Assembly: GCA_001606155.1 (NCBI GenBank)
Contig: LODT01000011.1
Span: 310,001 to 374,000, forward strand
Origin: Tieghemostelium lacteum
Taxonomy: Eukaryota; Evosea; Eumycetozoa; Dictyosteliales; Raperosteliaceae
Direction of reading: 5' to 3'
DNA: 64,000 bases
Position numbers and translations under genes: made by a program. Shown here piece after piece: positions 9,983 through 21,162 of the stretch. The notes beneath the pieces were generated by a model that saw nothing but the letters and a program-made list of their open reading frames with translations, had not been told where the DNA came from and ran no database searches. Position 1 is the first letter of the stretch; each line of letters starts with the position of its first letter.

Positions 9983-11572
9983 TTAATTTTTTATAACATT
10001 ATGAAATTTCAAAGAAGAATTAAATTCTGAAAAACTATTATTATTATATTTTGAAAAACTATTACTATCATTATTATTGTTATTATTATTATTGCTATTA
10101 TTACTATTACTATTACTATTATTATTATTATTATTATTTGTTGTTGTTTCACTTAGAGATGGTATTTGATTTGAACTTGAATTTAATTTAATTTGTAAAA
10201 GTGATGGCAAGTTTGAAGAAGAACTACTAAGAGATGGTATACTATTATTACTGGATGCCAAATTAATGGTTGAAAAATTTAATGTTGATGTTGGTGAAGG
10301 TGGTCTTTTGATTTTCTTTAGAGGTGATTGTAAACTATTTTGTTGTTTGTTTATACCAGATGTACTTTGACTTAGTGATATATTGAATGATGGAAGATTT
10401 GGTGAGGATGAAGTGGTATTACTATTTTGTAAGTGAACTGCTGACAAAACTGGACTTATGGAAGGCACTATATTATCAGTTGATGTATTCAATGGTGATA
10501 TATTACTATTTGAATCATCAATTTGTAGATTACTGTCATCGAGGTCCTCGTCTTCTTCATCTATAAAATCTTCTCCATCTTTTCCGCAACCAAATGGACC
10601 ACCTCTCTTGACTTTAGCTCTCTTATTTTGGAACCAAATTTGTACACGTCTACTGGACATTCCCAATTGATTGGCTAAACGTACTCTAATTTGTTGTGAT
10701 GGCATTTTATCAGTTTCAAAAATCTGTTCGAGAATTGCCAATTGCTCAGGACTGGTTCTTTGGCGTTTCTTTTTATAATTGTCAGTAGAATCATCACCTT
10801 GACTGGCAGCTGCTGATCCAACTGGAATTCCAGAATCAGAAGACATTAAATCAAATGGAACTAGACCATTACTACTATCTTTTAATTTTCCGACCATAAT
10901 AGCAGGTGAACTCTCTGATAAATTAGGTACAATAACTATTCCATTGGATGATATATTTAATAAAATCTTTGCGAATGCAGGTATTTCGCTATCATATTAC
11001 AAAAAAAAATAAAAAGATCATATTTAATATTAATACCATTGTTTTTAACGTGTTGTGAATCTCATTTGGATTGGATTAATTCAGGAGACTTAAATCTCCC
11101 TCGTTGATATTTTTTTTTTTTTTTTAATTTTAATGCAAATTGACGTTTTTTAATTAAAATTTAATCAAAAAAAAATCCAAAAATAAATTCAAATTAGAAA
11201 ATTAAAGGAAATATATTAAACATACCTATCGTCTTCTTGAATTTGTTGTGGTTCTTTAGCTTGAGGTGAATTTTGATTTGAATTTAAAGTCTCATTAGCA
11301 GCCAATGCACTACTACTGCTTCCTGTACTCTGAATTGGAGATGATGGTTCTTGTATATTATTATTGGTAGTTGTAGTTGTAGTTGTAGTTGTTGTAGTTG
11401 TAGTAGTAGTTATATTATTAGATTGAGATGGAGAAGATGGTGTATCAATTTTTAATTCACCTTCATCTTCACTTGAACTACTATTATTATCATTACTATC
11501 AGATATTATATTATCATTTTCAATTGATAATGGTTTATCATTAACAATTTCCATTGTATCAATCGTTGCCAT
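9983..11572 (-). CDS. homeodomain transcription factor
   Basis: Two exons, 11226-11572 and 9983-10988, give 450 aa with matching phases (donor GTATGT, acceptor ATAG). The first exon is acidic with a long Thr run. The second opens with a hydrophobic block, EIPAFAKILLNISSNGIVIV, which is not low complexity and may be a conserved partner-binding segment. The homeodomain lies at about residues 188-246: KKKRQRTSPEQLAILEQIF, then helix 3 with RRVQIWFQNKRAKVKR. The recognition-helix residues WFQNKR and Asn51 are intact. The C-terminal third is Ser/Asn rich. It binds DNA in the nucleus by family knowledge. Which dictyostelid homeobox gene it corresponds to I cannot say. Confidence 0.9.
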
Positions 11573-12558
11573 AATTTTATAAAATATGTAAATTAATTGA
11601 AAATATTATTATTATTAATTTGTTGAATTACTGGTGTGTTATTAATATTATAAATATTATTATATTTTTAAGCCTTGAATTTGTTGTGTGGTGGTGGATA
11701 TTAATAGATATGGATTTTGCCTATTTTTATTTTAGGTTGAAATTGAGATATTATAATTATTTCTATTATTATTATTATTTCAAAGTGGGGGTCTCTGGGG
11801 GAGGAGGATATAATATAATTAATATTTTAATTATAATTTAAAAATATCACAACTTGGTATAATGAATTATGATGGTTGTGTGATTTATATAGAATAAATA
11901 AATTATATATAATATTAATGTGTCTAGTTTTGCTATTATCAAATAGAATATTCGTATTAATTATAATTCTTTTTTGAAAGCAATATTAAAGAATTTTAAA
12001 TTAAAAACGAAAATTAAGATATTAAAAATATTGAATGATTAAAAAAAAATGCTCGTAAGTAACTAGATTTTTTGGCAAACATAACAGTATTTTTATTTTT
12101 TTTTTAAAGATAGGTTAAAGAGGCTTTCAGGTACCTTTTTTCGAAATTTTCAAGCCGTTTTTAATTGTTAAAAAAGATTTTTTAAATTGTATTTTTTTTT
12201 TTTTAAATTGTTGGCCTAAATTAATAAATAGTGTTGAGAATCATATCAGTTTGAAATTCGGATGTTGCCATAGAAAAATTTAAATAAAGAGAGCCATCCA
12301 ACTGAGAAATGGCTTTTGAAGTTTTTAGTGCATTCTGAGATAGGAATTAATTGCTCATCCCACAACCCAACTTTTTTAAATTCGAATAGTTGATAAATTA
12401 AATAAATGTAGGATCTATACGTTGCAACAACATTTTGATTATTTATAAAATATCTAATATATTACTTATATTATTGATAATATGTTGTATTAATTAATAA
12501 TTTAAATGTTGTACTATTTTTTTTTTTTTTGATTTTCGTTTTGAATTTGGAGATCATT
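11573..12558. other. divergent promoter region
   Basis: About 1 kb of AT-rich spacer between the leftward homeobox gene and the rightward gatC gene. It should hold both promoters. A weak stem GAGCCAT/ATGGCT occurs near 12290-12316. No gene is recognised. Confidence 0.45.
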
Positions 12559-13008
12559 ATGAATGTTGGTAGATATTTAATTAATAAAAGATATTATTCT
12601 ACATTGAATTGGAACCAGGGATGGTCAGTAAAAGAGATTTTAAATAGTGGTGGAGGAAATTCATCGATATCTAGAGAGAAATTAGAGCATCTTGCTCAAT
12701 TATCAATGATATCAGTGCCTGAAGAGAAAAAAGATGAGTATTGTAGAGATTTAGGTAACATTCTAGTGGCAATGGAAACAATGCAAAAGGTGAATACAGA
12801 TAATGTAAAACCTCTATTGACAATACTCGAACAGTATCCATTACACGTTCACCAAGAATCAACCTCTGTAAATACTGATCATGAAACTATTTTAAAACAT
12901 CCAAAATATACTCAATCTGGGTTCTATGTTGTACCTAAACAAGTATCCTCTGCAACACAATCCAACAATGGTAACAACAGTAACAATAACATAGACGATG
13001 AATTCTAA
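12559..13008 (+). CDS. gatC: GatC subunit of mitochondrial Glu-tRNA(Gln) amidotransferase
   Basis: Single exon of 149 aa from the first in-frame ATG at 12559. The basic N-terminus MNVGRYLINKRYYST reads as a mitochondrial targeting peptide. The body matches GatC: ISREKLEHLAQLSMISVPEEK, a central helix with DLGNILVAMETMQKVNTDNV and PLLTILEQYPL, and a C-terminal YVVPKQV before an Asn/Ser-rich tail. GatC bridges GatA and GatB in the enzyme that converts Glu-tRNA(Gln) to Gln-tRNA(Gln) in the organelle. Confidence 0.88.
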   Translation: MNVGRYLINKRYYSTLNWNQGWSVKEILNSGGGNSSISREKLEHLAQLSMISVPEEKKDEYCRDLGNILVAMETMQKVNTDNVKPLLTILEQYPLHVHQESTSVNTDHETILKHPKYTQSGFYVVPKQVSSATQSNNGNNSNNNIDDEF

Positions 13009-13817
13009 AAATGAATAATCAACCAAACTTGTAAATAAAAAAAATTTAAATTTTAAAAAAACAAAAATAAATTCAAAAAAAAAATTTGTTTTTTCATCAT
13101 TTAAATTGATTTTATTTTTTTTTTGGTTTGTTAGATGAAAACAAAATTTCACGCTTCACTAAGATTGAATCGCAGTCAAAAGAAATCAACCTACCATCAT
13201 CTCAGCAACTAAACTTTTCAGCTTGATAGCACATACAGAGAAATTACAAAAGAAGGCAAAAGAAAGGTAGAATTTTTGGAAACCAACTAAACAGCAGATA
13301 CTTTTGGCCTAAAAATATTTAGATCTACATCATAGATAATATAAATATATTCATTGTAAATAGTCAATATAGTAGAGATACTATCTAAAACACACATACA
13401 TTACCTATACCATTCAACCAACACTATATTCCCCCAACTTCACCAACCATTTGAATACCGCTTCAAATTTCAGTTGTTAATAACATCTAGATACACATAA
13501 CCAATACCAAAGAGTAAGTCATATTGTCACTCAAAATCTCCCATTCTCCTCACCAAAGCCAACCGTTAGTAAAGTGGACACCTTAATTCTAAATTTTTTT
13601 TTTACCTAAATTTTTTTTTTTTTACTTTGAACTTCTCACTCATGTTTTATCTAAAACATAACTGTTTTGGTTAAAAAATTATATTTATTTTATGATTTTT
13701 TTTTCATATGTGTGTGTTTAATTAATTTGTAATTCTATTTATATCTCTAAATTTTTCTATTTATTAATTTATTTAATGTGACCATAATTTAGTCCTTCAC
13801 ATATCATATATATAGAA
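13009..13817. other. spacer and long 5' leader of the Sds3-like gene
   Basis: About 800 nt without a protein-coding gene. The stretch 13140-13560 is less AT-rich than a normal dictyostelid spacer and is C- and A-rich on the plus strand. It contains a good donor GTAAGT (13514) and an acceptor-like CGTTAG (13563-13568), so a 5' UTR with a small intron is possible. Downstream are T-tracts of 9 and 14 nt. Confidence 0.4.
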
Positions 13818-15332
13818 ATGAAATCTGATGAGGAATCAGCAAGTACAACTGTATCTAGTACAGAGACACCAAATTCCACAGCTACTGAGAACAGTAAAGA
13901 TAAAATGGGAGATACTATAAAAACATCAAATTTAGATAACATAGAAAATAAAGAAAATAAAGAGGACAACAACACCACAAGTACCAACACCACTACAGAT
14001 AGTAATAGTACAGAAAAACCAATTGAAAATACAACTACAATAACAACAGACTCGAAAAATGAAAATAACCATAGTGGTACCAATGGACTAGATGAAAAGA
14101 CAAAGAATGATATACCTACTGAAGTATCCCCAACAACCACAACAAATTCAACAACAACAAATAATAATGGTGATAAAAAAGATGATGCAATGGATGTTGA
14201 TTCTGATAATACTAAAAATAATAATAATAATAGTAATAATAATAATAATAATAATCATACAGAGAGTAATACTACTGAAGACAGTAGGCCGAAAATTGAT
14301 GAAATTGAAAAAGATAAAGAAAAACCAAAGGATTCAACAAATGAAAATAGTATTAATATAGATAAAGTTGAATCACCTACTACAGCTACAACTACTACTG
14401 GAGATACACAAGTAAATGAAGAGAAAAAAGTTGAATTTGTTCAAATTGATAATAAAGAAATTGAAGAAGAATTGGAAAAAAGTAAAAAAGAGAAGGAAAA
14501 GGAAAATGCAAGTAGTAATGGTAATTCACCTAATTCAACAAATACTACTGCTACAACAACTACTGCAACTACTGCAACTACTACAACAGGTAGTAGTGGA
14601 AAGAGTGCTAATGGTAATGAAGATGAAGATGAAGAGATGGAAGATATTGAAGATGAAAGTGGAGGTTTAAAGGAAAAGAAATCGTCAGTACCTGTGCCAG
14701 AAGGAGGTGTAGTTGTTAACAAGAGTAGTTATAATTCGAATAAGGAAGAGGATATTGAACATAGAAAAAGACTGGAATGTCTAGGTAACATTGAGAGAAT
14801 AGAAAAGGAATTTACAGAACTTAAAGAGAAATTCTTTCAGGATAAACTGGCACAGTTGAAGAAGGAAGTGGAGGATATTAAGATTGGTGAACATCAGACA
14901 CTACAGGATAGAATGAAGGATCTAGAGTCGAAAAAAGAGAGAAAACTCTACATTGCAGAGACTTGGAAGAATTATCAACTTCAGTCTATTATGAATATGT
15001 TTGACTCGGAGAAACAGCAGTTGGAGGATGAACATCAGGAGGAGGCTCATCATCTGAAGGAACGAATGGTAAATAGCATACATGACAAACAAAAGAGAAT
15101 AACTGAGGAAAGAGATTCAATGAGAAGTGATAGTGAATCTAGAATTACAACTCGTACTAGAAGAAGAACTCAGTTGTCTGGTCCAAATAGTCTACAGACT
15201 CAGTCTCTGATATCTAGTAATCAAAAGAAAAAACAAACTCCAGCTCCTGTAGTATTCCATCTAAAAGAAAGTGAGGTAAATGAAGATTTAAATATAATTT
15301 TAAATAATAATAGTATTCTGAAGCGACGTTAA
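13818..15332 (+). CDS. Sds3/BRMS1-family Sin3-HDAC complex subunit
   Basis: Single exon of 504 aa. Residues 1-310 are low complexity (Thr, Asn, Glu, Ser), with acidic DEDEEMEDIEDE before the conserved part. Residues about 318-430 form a long charged coiled coil, IERIEKEFTELKEKFFQDKL...KERKLYIAETWKNYQLQSI...EERDSM, which matches the Sds3-like domain pattern (short E-K-E-F-x-x-L-K-E-K and R-L-x-x-A-E-x-W). These proteins scaffold the Rpd3/Sin3 histone deacetylase complex. The C-terminus has a basic RTRRRTQ and a short hydrophobic end. A repressor role in chromatin is family inference. Confidence 0.82.
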   Translation: MKSDEESASTTVSSTETPNSTATENSKDKMGDTIKTSNLDNIENKENKEDNNTTSTNTTTDSNSTEKPIENTTTITTDSKNENNHSGTNGLDEKTKNDIPTEVSPTTTTNSTTTNNNGDKKDDAMDVDSDNTKNNNNNSNNNNNNNHTESNTTEDSRPKIDEIEKDKEKPKDSTNENSINIDKVESPTTATTTTGDTQVNEEKKVEFVQIDNKEIEEELEKSKKEKEKENASSNGNSPNSTNTTATTTTATTATTTTGSSGKSANGNEDEDEEMEDIEDESGGLKEKKSSVPVPEGGVVVNKSSYNSNKEEDIEHRKRLECLGNIERIEKEFTELKEKFFQDKLAQLKKEVEDIKIGEHQTLQDRMKDLESKKERKLYIAETWKNYQLQSIMNMFDSEKQQLEDEHQEEAHHLKERMVNSIHDKQKRITEERDSMRSDSESRITTRTRRRTQLSGPNSLQTQSLISSNQKKKQTPAPVVFHLKESEVNEDLNIILNNNSILKRR

Positions 15333-15582
15333 CTACAATCCTCACCCACTACCACCACACTCACATTCTCACCTCACCACACCTCACACTCACCACACTC
15401 ATCCCACAATTGTTACATAAAAAACCCACAAATCAAAAAATTACATTTTCACATCATCAAACTAATACAAAATAAAAACATAACACTTAATAAATTTGAT
15501 ACACTATCATATAATTAAAAACAAGAACCACGAATTAATTAATTTTTTTTTAAATTTTTTGTCTCAAACACCACCATCTCGA

Positions 15583-16882
15583 ATGGACAAAAAGTTGATT
15601 GAAGGAGAAACTAAATTTTTAAATGAAGATTCAACTATAAAAAAGACACTGTTGAGAGGTGGAGTTGGAACAACCTATCCTAAAGATGGTGATGAAATTC
15701 ATATGCACTATATAACTAGACTCTTGGACGACAGTATCATTGAAAATACTAGAGGTAAAAAGAGTGGTGGTTACTATAGTTTTATATTAGGCGGTCAAGG
15801 TCAAAAAGTACCTGGATGGTCAACATGTTTGAAATCAATGTTAAAGAGTGAAGTTGCACTCTTTCAATTAAAATCCAAACATGCTTATGGTAAACTAGGT
15901 AGTAGTGATCTAACTATTGCTCCAAATCAATCTTGTATCTTTGAGATTGAACTACTATCATTTACCTCAAATAGTGATATCTCAGAAAAGAAAGATCTAT
16001 CATTAATCAAATCTATTATCACACATTCTAAACAATTATCAAATAACGTTAAACTTGATAGTTTATCTCCAAAATATGAATCAAAATTAAATTGTAAGGT
16101 GACCACGCAGTTAAATCAATTCATTCACATTTACAATTATAAGTTACTAATTTATATATTAAATTCATGTAGTAAGTTATCTGTTAAAGATTGATAAGAC
16201 AGGAGAGGTTTTAGAAAAATTTGAAAAAATTAATGTGTGTTTAGGTGAATCTAAATCCATTTATAAACTATTGGAATATATTTTGATGAATGTAAAAGTA
16301 GGTGAGAAATGTAATATTTCAGTTAGATTTAATAAGGAAAATCTGCCACAATACAATAGTAAATTGGAGAGTGAACAGTTGGGGTGTACCTATCAGATTG
16401 AGTTACATCAGTTAGAGAATGTCAAAGAAATTCATCAATACAGACCAAATGAGATGGTTGGTCAAGGTTTAGAGAGAAAGAATAGCGGTTCTGAGTTCTT
16501 TAAGAACAAAGATTATGCATTAGCAATTAGAAAATACGAAAAGGCTGTAGATTTCTTTACTTTTGCTATGGAGTTAACAACTGATCCTAAAGAGCAATCT
16601 CAAGCTAAAGAACTAATTGTAACATGTTTATCTAATCAGACTGTTTGTTACCTATCATTACAACAGTGGAAACAAGTCATTCAATTGTCAACAAAAGTAC
16701 TTTCAATGACTGAATACAAGCATTTAAAATCTCTAAATTGTCGTGGTAAAGCACATAGAGAAATCAAAGAATACTCTAGAGCAAAAATTGATTTTCAAAA
16801 AGTTCTCTCACTAGATCCAACCAATGCCGATGCCAAAAGAGAACTTTCTCTCATTTCCAATTTAGAAACCACCAAAAAATAA
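15583..16882 (+). CDS. FKBP-type prolyl isomerase with two FKBP domains and TPRs
   Basis: Two exons, 15583-16109 and 16177-16882, give 410 aa. The ATG at 15583 starts MDKKLIEGE; the open frame before it lacks an ATG. FKBP domain 1 (about 24-125) has GDEIHMHYITRLLDD, KVPGWSTCLKSM, HAYG and IFEIELL, so several pocket residues (Tyr, Trp, Tyr, Phe) are kept, but the usual Phe-Asp of the active site is Ile-Glu. The splice restores VTTHYLLKIDKTGEVLEKF, the second FKBP-like domain (about 165-255), which lacks the VPGW motif. A C-terminal TPR module (about 275-400: NSGSEFFKNKDYALAIRKYE, LNCRGKAHREIKEYSRAKID) follows. The layout is that of FKBP51/52-type Hsp90 co-chaperones. The donor GTTAAA is unusual; the join is supported by phase and by restoring the second domain. 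Confidence 0.83.
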
Positions 16883-17129
16883 AGTATTTATTAGTTTTCT
16901 TCACATATGTCAATTTACTCTTTAAGCTCTTAGACCTCTTTTATTTGAATTCTGAATTTAGTACTTTTTTTCCTAAAAAGGATTTTAAAATAAAGAAATG
17001 TAGTGCTGAATCTCGTTAAAAAAGAAAAATGAGAATGGAACAGATAATTCTTTGAAAAAAAAAACAATATATTTAATTTATTTATATATTATTATTATTG
17101 GTGTAAAGTATTGAGTATTAATATAAAAT

Positions 17130-18437
17130 TTATGGTTGTTTGGATGTAAAAGCATCTTTGAGATCTTGCCAACATTTCCAATAGTCATCGTCAATAAAGT
17201 TTGCTTTTGCATAATCAGAGATACCCAAGATTAAAGAGGATTCAAACATAAAGGCCAATGCAACATCTGGAATTTTAACTGGTTTAAGCTCGGCATTAGT
17301 TGCAGCATTGAAGGTTTCAGCATCAGGACCATGTGGAGTCATACAAGAGTGTAATGAACCACCACCTGGTAAGAACCCTTCTTTTTTAGCTTCATAGACA
17401 CCTCTAATCAAACCCATAAACTCTGACATGCAATTTCTGTGATAGTAAGGTGGACGGAATGTCTTCTCTTGTACCAACCAACGTGGTGGGAATATAACAA
17501 AATCAGCAGCAGCTACACCAGGCTCATTAGTAGGTGCTGTAAGTACTGTAAATATACTTGGGTCCAAGTGATCATAAGTTACAGAGTTAACTGCACAGAA
17601 TAGTGCTAAATCATATTTATAAGGAGCGTAGTTTCCATGCCATGCAACTACATTGTAGGGTGTAAAATCTTGTTGTGCTGTAAAAAGTTTTCCCAAAAAT
17701 TTGTTGATTTTGGTGTATTTTTGACCTTCTGGAAGTGAGTCTTGGTCAAATGCTGCTACTGGGGTTAGAAAGTCTCTGGGATTTGCCAAACCGTTTGCAC
17801 CGATAGGTCCAAGGTCTGGAAGACGGAAATGGGAGCCGAATATCTCTAAAATGTATCCACGTGAAGGTCCATCAGGTACACCAACACTGAAACACATGCC
17901 TCTTTGTATGACACAAATCTCACCGGATTTGACTTCTAGGTATCCAAATTCAGTTTGTATATTTAATGTACCTTGTTGAGGAACGATTAGGAAGTCGCCA
18001 TCGCTGTTATAGAGACATTTGCTAGACATGTCCTTGTTGGCGGTGTAAATGTGAATTGCAATACCGTGTCTAACGGATGGATGACCTGCACCAGCGATTG
18101 TTATCAAACCTTCTACAAAGTCGTGTTGTTGATCGGGTATAGGGAATGGTTTCCAACGAAGTTGGTTAGGATCGGGATTCAAACGATTGACATCTACCAA
18201 CAGAGTTGCATTGTTATAAGGTACCAAAGGACTGTGACATACGGATGGTCTGGTTCTGTACAACCATGATCTTTGTTGAGTATGTCTTGGTACTGTAAAT
18301 GCATTTCCCGATAGCTGTTCAGCAAATAAGTTCATTGGACACTTTTGTGGTGTGTTTTGTCCAATTGGTAAAGCACCCTTTATTGCTTCACTCTCAAAGC
18401 TATTTCCAAATCCACTTAAATATTCATATTTTGACAT
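17130..18437 (-). CDS. hgd: homogentisate 1,2-dioxygenase
   Basis: Single exon, 435 aa, starting at the ATG at 18437 ([18 protein letters not shown]); the longer open frame upstream is hydrophobic junk in the leader. The length agrees with animal HGD (about 445). Recognised blocks are [23 protein letters not shown]-like [23 protein letters not shown] and [20 protein letters not shown]. The iron ligands are visible: the His and Glu in [14 protein letters not shown] and the His in CMTPHGPD. The enzyme opens the ring of homogentisate in tyrosine and phenylalanine breakdown. It diverges from the FYVE gene across a short promoter spacer. Confidence 0.96.
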   Translation of the reverse strand: MSKYEYLSGFGNSFESEAIKGALPIGQNTPQKCPMNLFAEQLSGNAFTVPRHTQQRSWLYRTRPSVCHSPLVPYNNATLLVDVNRLNPDPNQLRWKPFPIPDQQHDFVEGLITIAGAGHPSVRHGIAIHIYTANKDMSSKCLYNSDGDFLIVPQQGTLNIQTEFGYLEVKSGEICVIQRGMCFSVGVPDGPSRGYILEIFGSHFRLPDLGPIGANGLANPRDFLTPVAAFDQDSLPEGQKYTKINKFLGKLFTAQQDFTPYNVVAWHGNYAPYKYDLALFCAVNSVTYDHLDPSIFTVLTAPTNEPGVAAADFVIFPPRWLVQEKTFRPPYYHRNCMSEFMGLIRGVYEAKKEGFLPGGGSLHSCMTPHGPDAETFNAATNAELKPVKIPDVALAFMFESSLILGISDYAKANFIDDDYWKCWQDLKDAFTSKQP

Positions 18438-18794
18438 GATTTTTCTATTTTTCAGCAATATCACTAAATTCAATTTCAAAAAAGAATAAATTATAAAATA
18501 AAAAAAAATTTTAAATAAAATCTTGCACAAAGAGTGAAATAAAATTAGATTAACTTTAGAAATTTACTGTAGTTTTCCAGAAGGATCTTTCGCTATTTCA
18601 TTGGAAAAGAAACATTTGTATTTTACATCATTGGTCATTTTCATAACTATACATTCAAAAAATGAAAAAACTTTTACCAGATTTAAATTGAATTTTGAAA
18701 AGAAATATTTATTTTTTTTTTTTTATAATATCTCTAAGTATCAGGTGACTTTTTTTTTTTTAATTATTTCATACCTGTGTATATATATTAAAAT
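18438..18794. promoter_or_regulatory. divergent promoter spacer
   Basis: A 357-nt AT-rich region between the hgd start and the FYVE-esterase start, transcribed away on both sides. T-tracts occur at 18713-18724 and 18752-18761. It presumably carries both promoters; no specific binding site can be named. Confidence 0.45.
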
Positions 18795-20456
18795 ATGTCA
18801 GTTACAAATCCTCTTGATAAATCTTACAGTGAATATGAGGATGATGAATATGATGTTTCACCATTTGCTAGATCAGAGAATTTACCTCAAAAACCTAAAA
18901 CTAGCAATACCCAATCAGGTTTATCCTATCCTACAGATACATCTATAACTACAAACAGTAGCAATAAATCATCAAATACATCTTCTTCCTTATCATACCC
19001 TACAGATACATCATTTAACACAAATATAGAAGACACTTTTAAAAATGTTAATATAAATGACGAACCACAACAACCACAACAACCACAACCACAACAACAA
19101 AGAAAACCAAAACCACAACAACCACAACAACAATATGAACAACAAAGACCAGAACAAACACAACAACAACAACAACAACAAACACAAGAAAATACTAGTA
19201 TAGAGACATCATCGATAAAGAGACCACAATGGGTACCAGATAACTCATCGAATAAATGTGAAATGTGTCAATCAGAATTCACATTTTTTAATAGAAGACA
19301 CCATTGTAGACGTTGTGGCCACTTGTTTTGTTCAGATTGTTGTGGATTGAATGTATCACTACCACAGGAATTTGGATATACAGAACGTGTTAAGGTTTGT
19401 TCAAAATGTTTTACAGTGACATTACAAGATAGAGCTAAAGAAGAATCTTCAGTTACAATTAATATTGGAGGTGTTTCAAAAGAGACTAAAGTAGTGAACC
19501 AAATGAATAAAGTATTGTTATGGAAAATGGGTGCTCACGAAGATGGTGATTTTGATAGAACTGTTGCTGATTCTTTAGAATCACAACCTAATGCCTCTAT
19601 ACCAGTTAGTAGAGTACAGGATATAGTACTCGATCAATCAGACCTCGATGTACAAGGATGTACAGGATTTAAAGTTCGTGTCTATAATCCAGCATTGGAA
19701 CCCGGTGAAAAAGGAGGTATCTATCCTATTCTAATGTGGTTCCATACTGGTGGTTTTGTATGTAAATCTGCTGAGACTCCTTCTGTGGATGGTCTTTGCA
19801 GATTGTTGAGTAACCAAGCTCGTTGTGTTGTGGTTTCTGTCGATTATAGACTGGCACCTGAACATCCATTCCCAGCTGCAGCTTTAGACTGCTTTGCAGC
19901 AACTTGTTGGGCAATCAAAAGAGCCGCTTCTTTTGATGGTGATCCCACTAGAGTTGTAGTCGCTGGTGATTCTGTCGGTGGAAATCTAGCTGCTGCTGTA
20001 TGTCTAATGGCAAGAGACAAAGGCTCACCAAGAATCATTGGACAGGTACTAATCTACCCCATTTTAGATCTCAAAAGAAACGAAGAGAAGTACTACACTC
20101 GTGTAGTACACAATGAAGGTTATCTCATGCCTATGAGTTACTTTAAATGGTTCTCTTCAAAGTACTGTAAAGATGGAGATATTGAAAACCCATATGCATC
20201 ACCATTGCGTGCTGCAACAACTACTAAATCACTTACAGGACTTCCAGTGACTTTAGTCCTGACTGCTGGTTGGGACCCATTTTGTGATGAAGGTGAACTC
20301 TATGTAAAGAAACTTCGTTCATCTGGTGTCAAAACCTATCACACTCGTTATACCAACTCCCCACACGGTTTCTTTGCAATAGGTTTAGATGAATCCAATG
20401 AAGCTGTAATGGAAGTCTCTATAGCACTCAAATATATGTTTAAAAGACTTTACTAG
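18795..20456 (+). CDS. FYVE zinc finger fused to an alpha/beta-hydrolase (HSL-like) esterase
   Basis: Single exon of 553 aa. Residues 1-145 are low complexity with Pro/Gln repeats and two SYPTDTS motifs. A FYVE domain follows (about 148-215) with CxxC pairs, the signature RRHHCRRCG and CSKCF; such domains bind PI3P on endosomes. From about residue 270 to the end is an alpha/beta hydrolase-3 fold: FHTGGF (oxyanion motif, usually HGGG), VVVSVDYRLAPEHPFPAA, the nucleophile elbow AGDSVGGNLAA (Ser about 393), a GWDPFCDEG Asp and the SPHGF His. The triad therefore looks complete. The architecture suggests a lipase or esterase delivered to PI3P membranes. The HGGG to HTGG change is the oddity. Confidence 0.9.
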   Translation: MSVTNPLDKSYSEYEDDEYDVSPFARSENLPQKPKTSNTQSGLSYPTDTSITTNSSNKSSNTSSSLSYPTDTSFNTNIEDTFKNVNINDEPQQPQQPQPQQQRKPKPQQPQQQYEQQRPEQTQQQQQQQTQENTSIETSSIKRPQWVPDNSSNKCEMCQSEFTFFNRRHHCRRCGHLFCSDCCGLNVSLPQEFGYTERVKVCSKCFTVTLQDRAKEESSVTINIGGVSKETKVVNQMNKVLLWKMGAHEDGDFDRTVADSLESQPNASIPVSRVQDIVLDQSDLDVQGCTGFKVRVYNPALEPGEKGGIYPILMWFHTGGFVCKSAETPSVDGLCRLLSNQARCVVVSVDYRLAPEHPFPAAALDCFAATCWAIKRAASFDGDPTRVVVAGDSVGGNLAAAVCLMARDKGSPRIIGQVLIYPILDLKRNEEKYYTRVVHNEGYLMPMSYFKWFSSKYCKDGDIENPYASPLRAATTTKSLTGLPVTLVLTAGWDPFCDEGELYVKKLRSSGVKTYHTRYTNSPHGFFAIGLDESNEAVMEVSIALKYMFKRLY

Positions 20457-20586
20457 AAAAAAAAAATACAATTTTACAATAACCAATAACACACCCTATT
20501 ATAATTAATTAAAATACTTTCATTCATATAATAATATCTGTATATCCTCATGTTGTCATTTTACATTTTCTGCATTCATCAATCAA

Positions 20587-20612
20587 AAACCCAAATTTAG
20601 ATTTTTGGGTTT
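20587..20612. terminator. 9-bp hairpin downstream of the FYVE-esterase gene
   Basis: AAACCCAAA (20587-20595) pairs perfectly with TTTGGGTTT (20604-20612) across an 8-nt loop and is followed by T-rich sequence. It lies about 130 nt after the stop codon, so it would be in or just past the 3' UTR. Whether it acts in 3'-end formation is unknown. Confidence 0.4.
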
Positions 20613-21162
20613 GAGTTTTTATATCCCAATTCAAATCTTCGAATTTTACAAGCATTTCACATTTTTTTTTTATGTTGCTGAATGTGTAATAGTATTTGAA
20701 ATAAAAGGTTTGTTTAGAAATTTTACCACTCCAAAACAGATAAATTTATAAAAACAAAAAAAAAACAAAGCAAACACTACATTATTATTACTGTTTTTGC
20801 ACCCCCACACTACCCCCATTTTTTCAAGTTGACATATCGAAGATAGTTTTCACATCAAGAGTGAAAGAGAAATTTTATTTATATTTTTTTTTTAAATTTG
20901 ATTTTTAAAATAATTAACATATTATTATAACAAAGTGTTTAAAAGAATATCTTTTATTATAAATACAACACTTTCTATTAGGTTTTAATGTACCTTTAGA
21001 TTCTATAGATAATTTGTAAATAGTAATAAAAAAAGTAACCTTTGTAAATTAATAATAATTAAAGAAGACCAACACAACAACAATAATAATAATAGGAATA
21101 TACAATAGATTCATTGTATATTTCATAGTAAAATTTATAAAACGGCAACTACAGTTGAAAAT
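20613..21162. other. intergenic spacer
   Basis: AT-rich spacer before the Kelch kinase gene. A first exon of that gene may lie here, because the open frame continues upstream of its first ATG to about 21108 without a start codon. No convincing exon was found. Confidence 0.4.

Noticed and set aside
13769-14140. Minus-strand frame rich in Val, Ser and Phe
   Set aside because: Reverse-complement shadow of the Thr/Asn/Glu repeats of the Sds3-like gene.
19726-20038. Minus-strand open frames within the esterase domain
   Set aside because: Shadows of the strongly supported plus-strand FYVE-esterase coding sequence.
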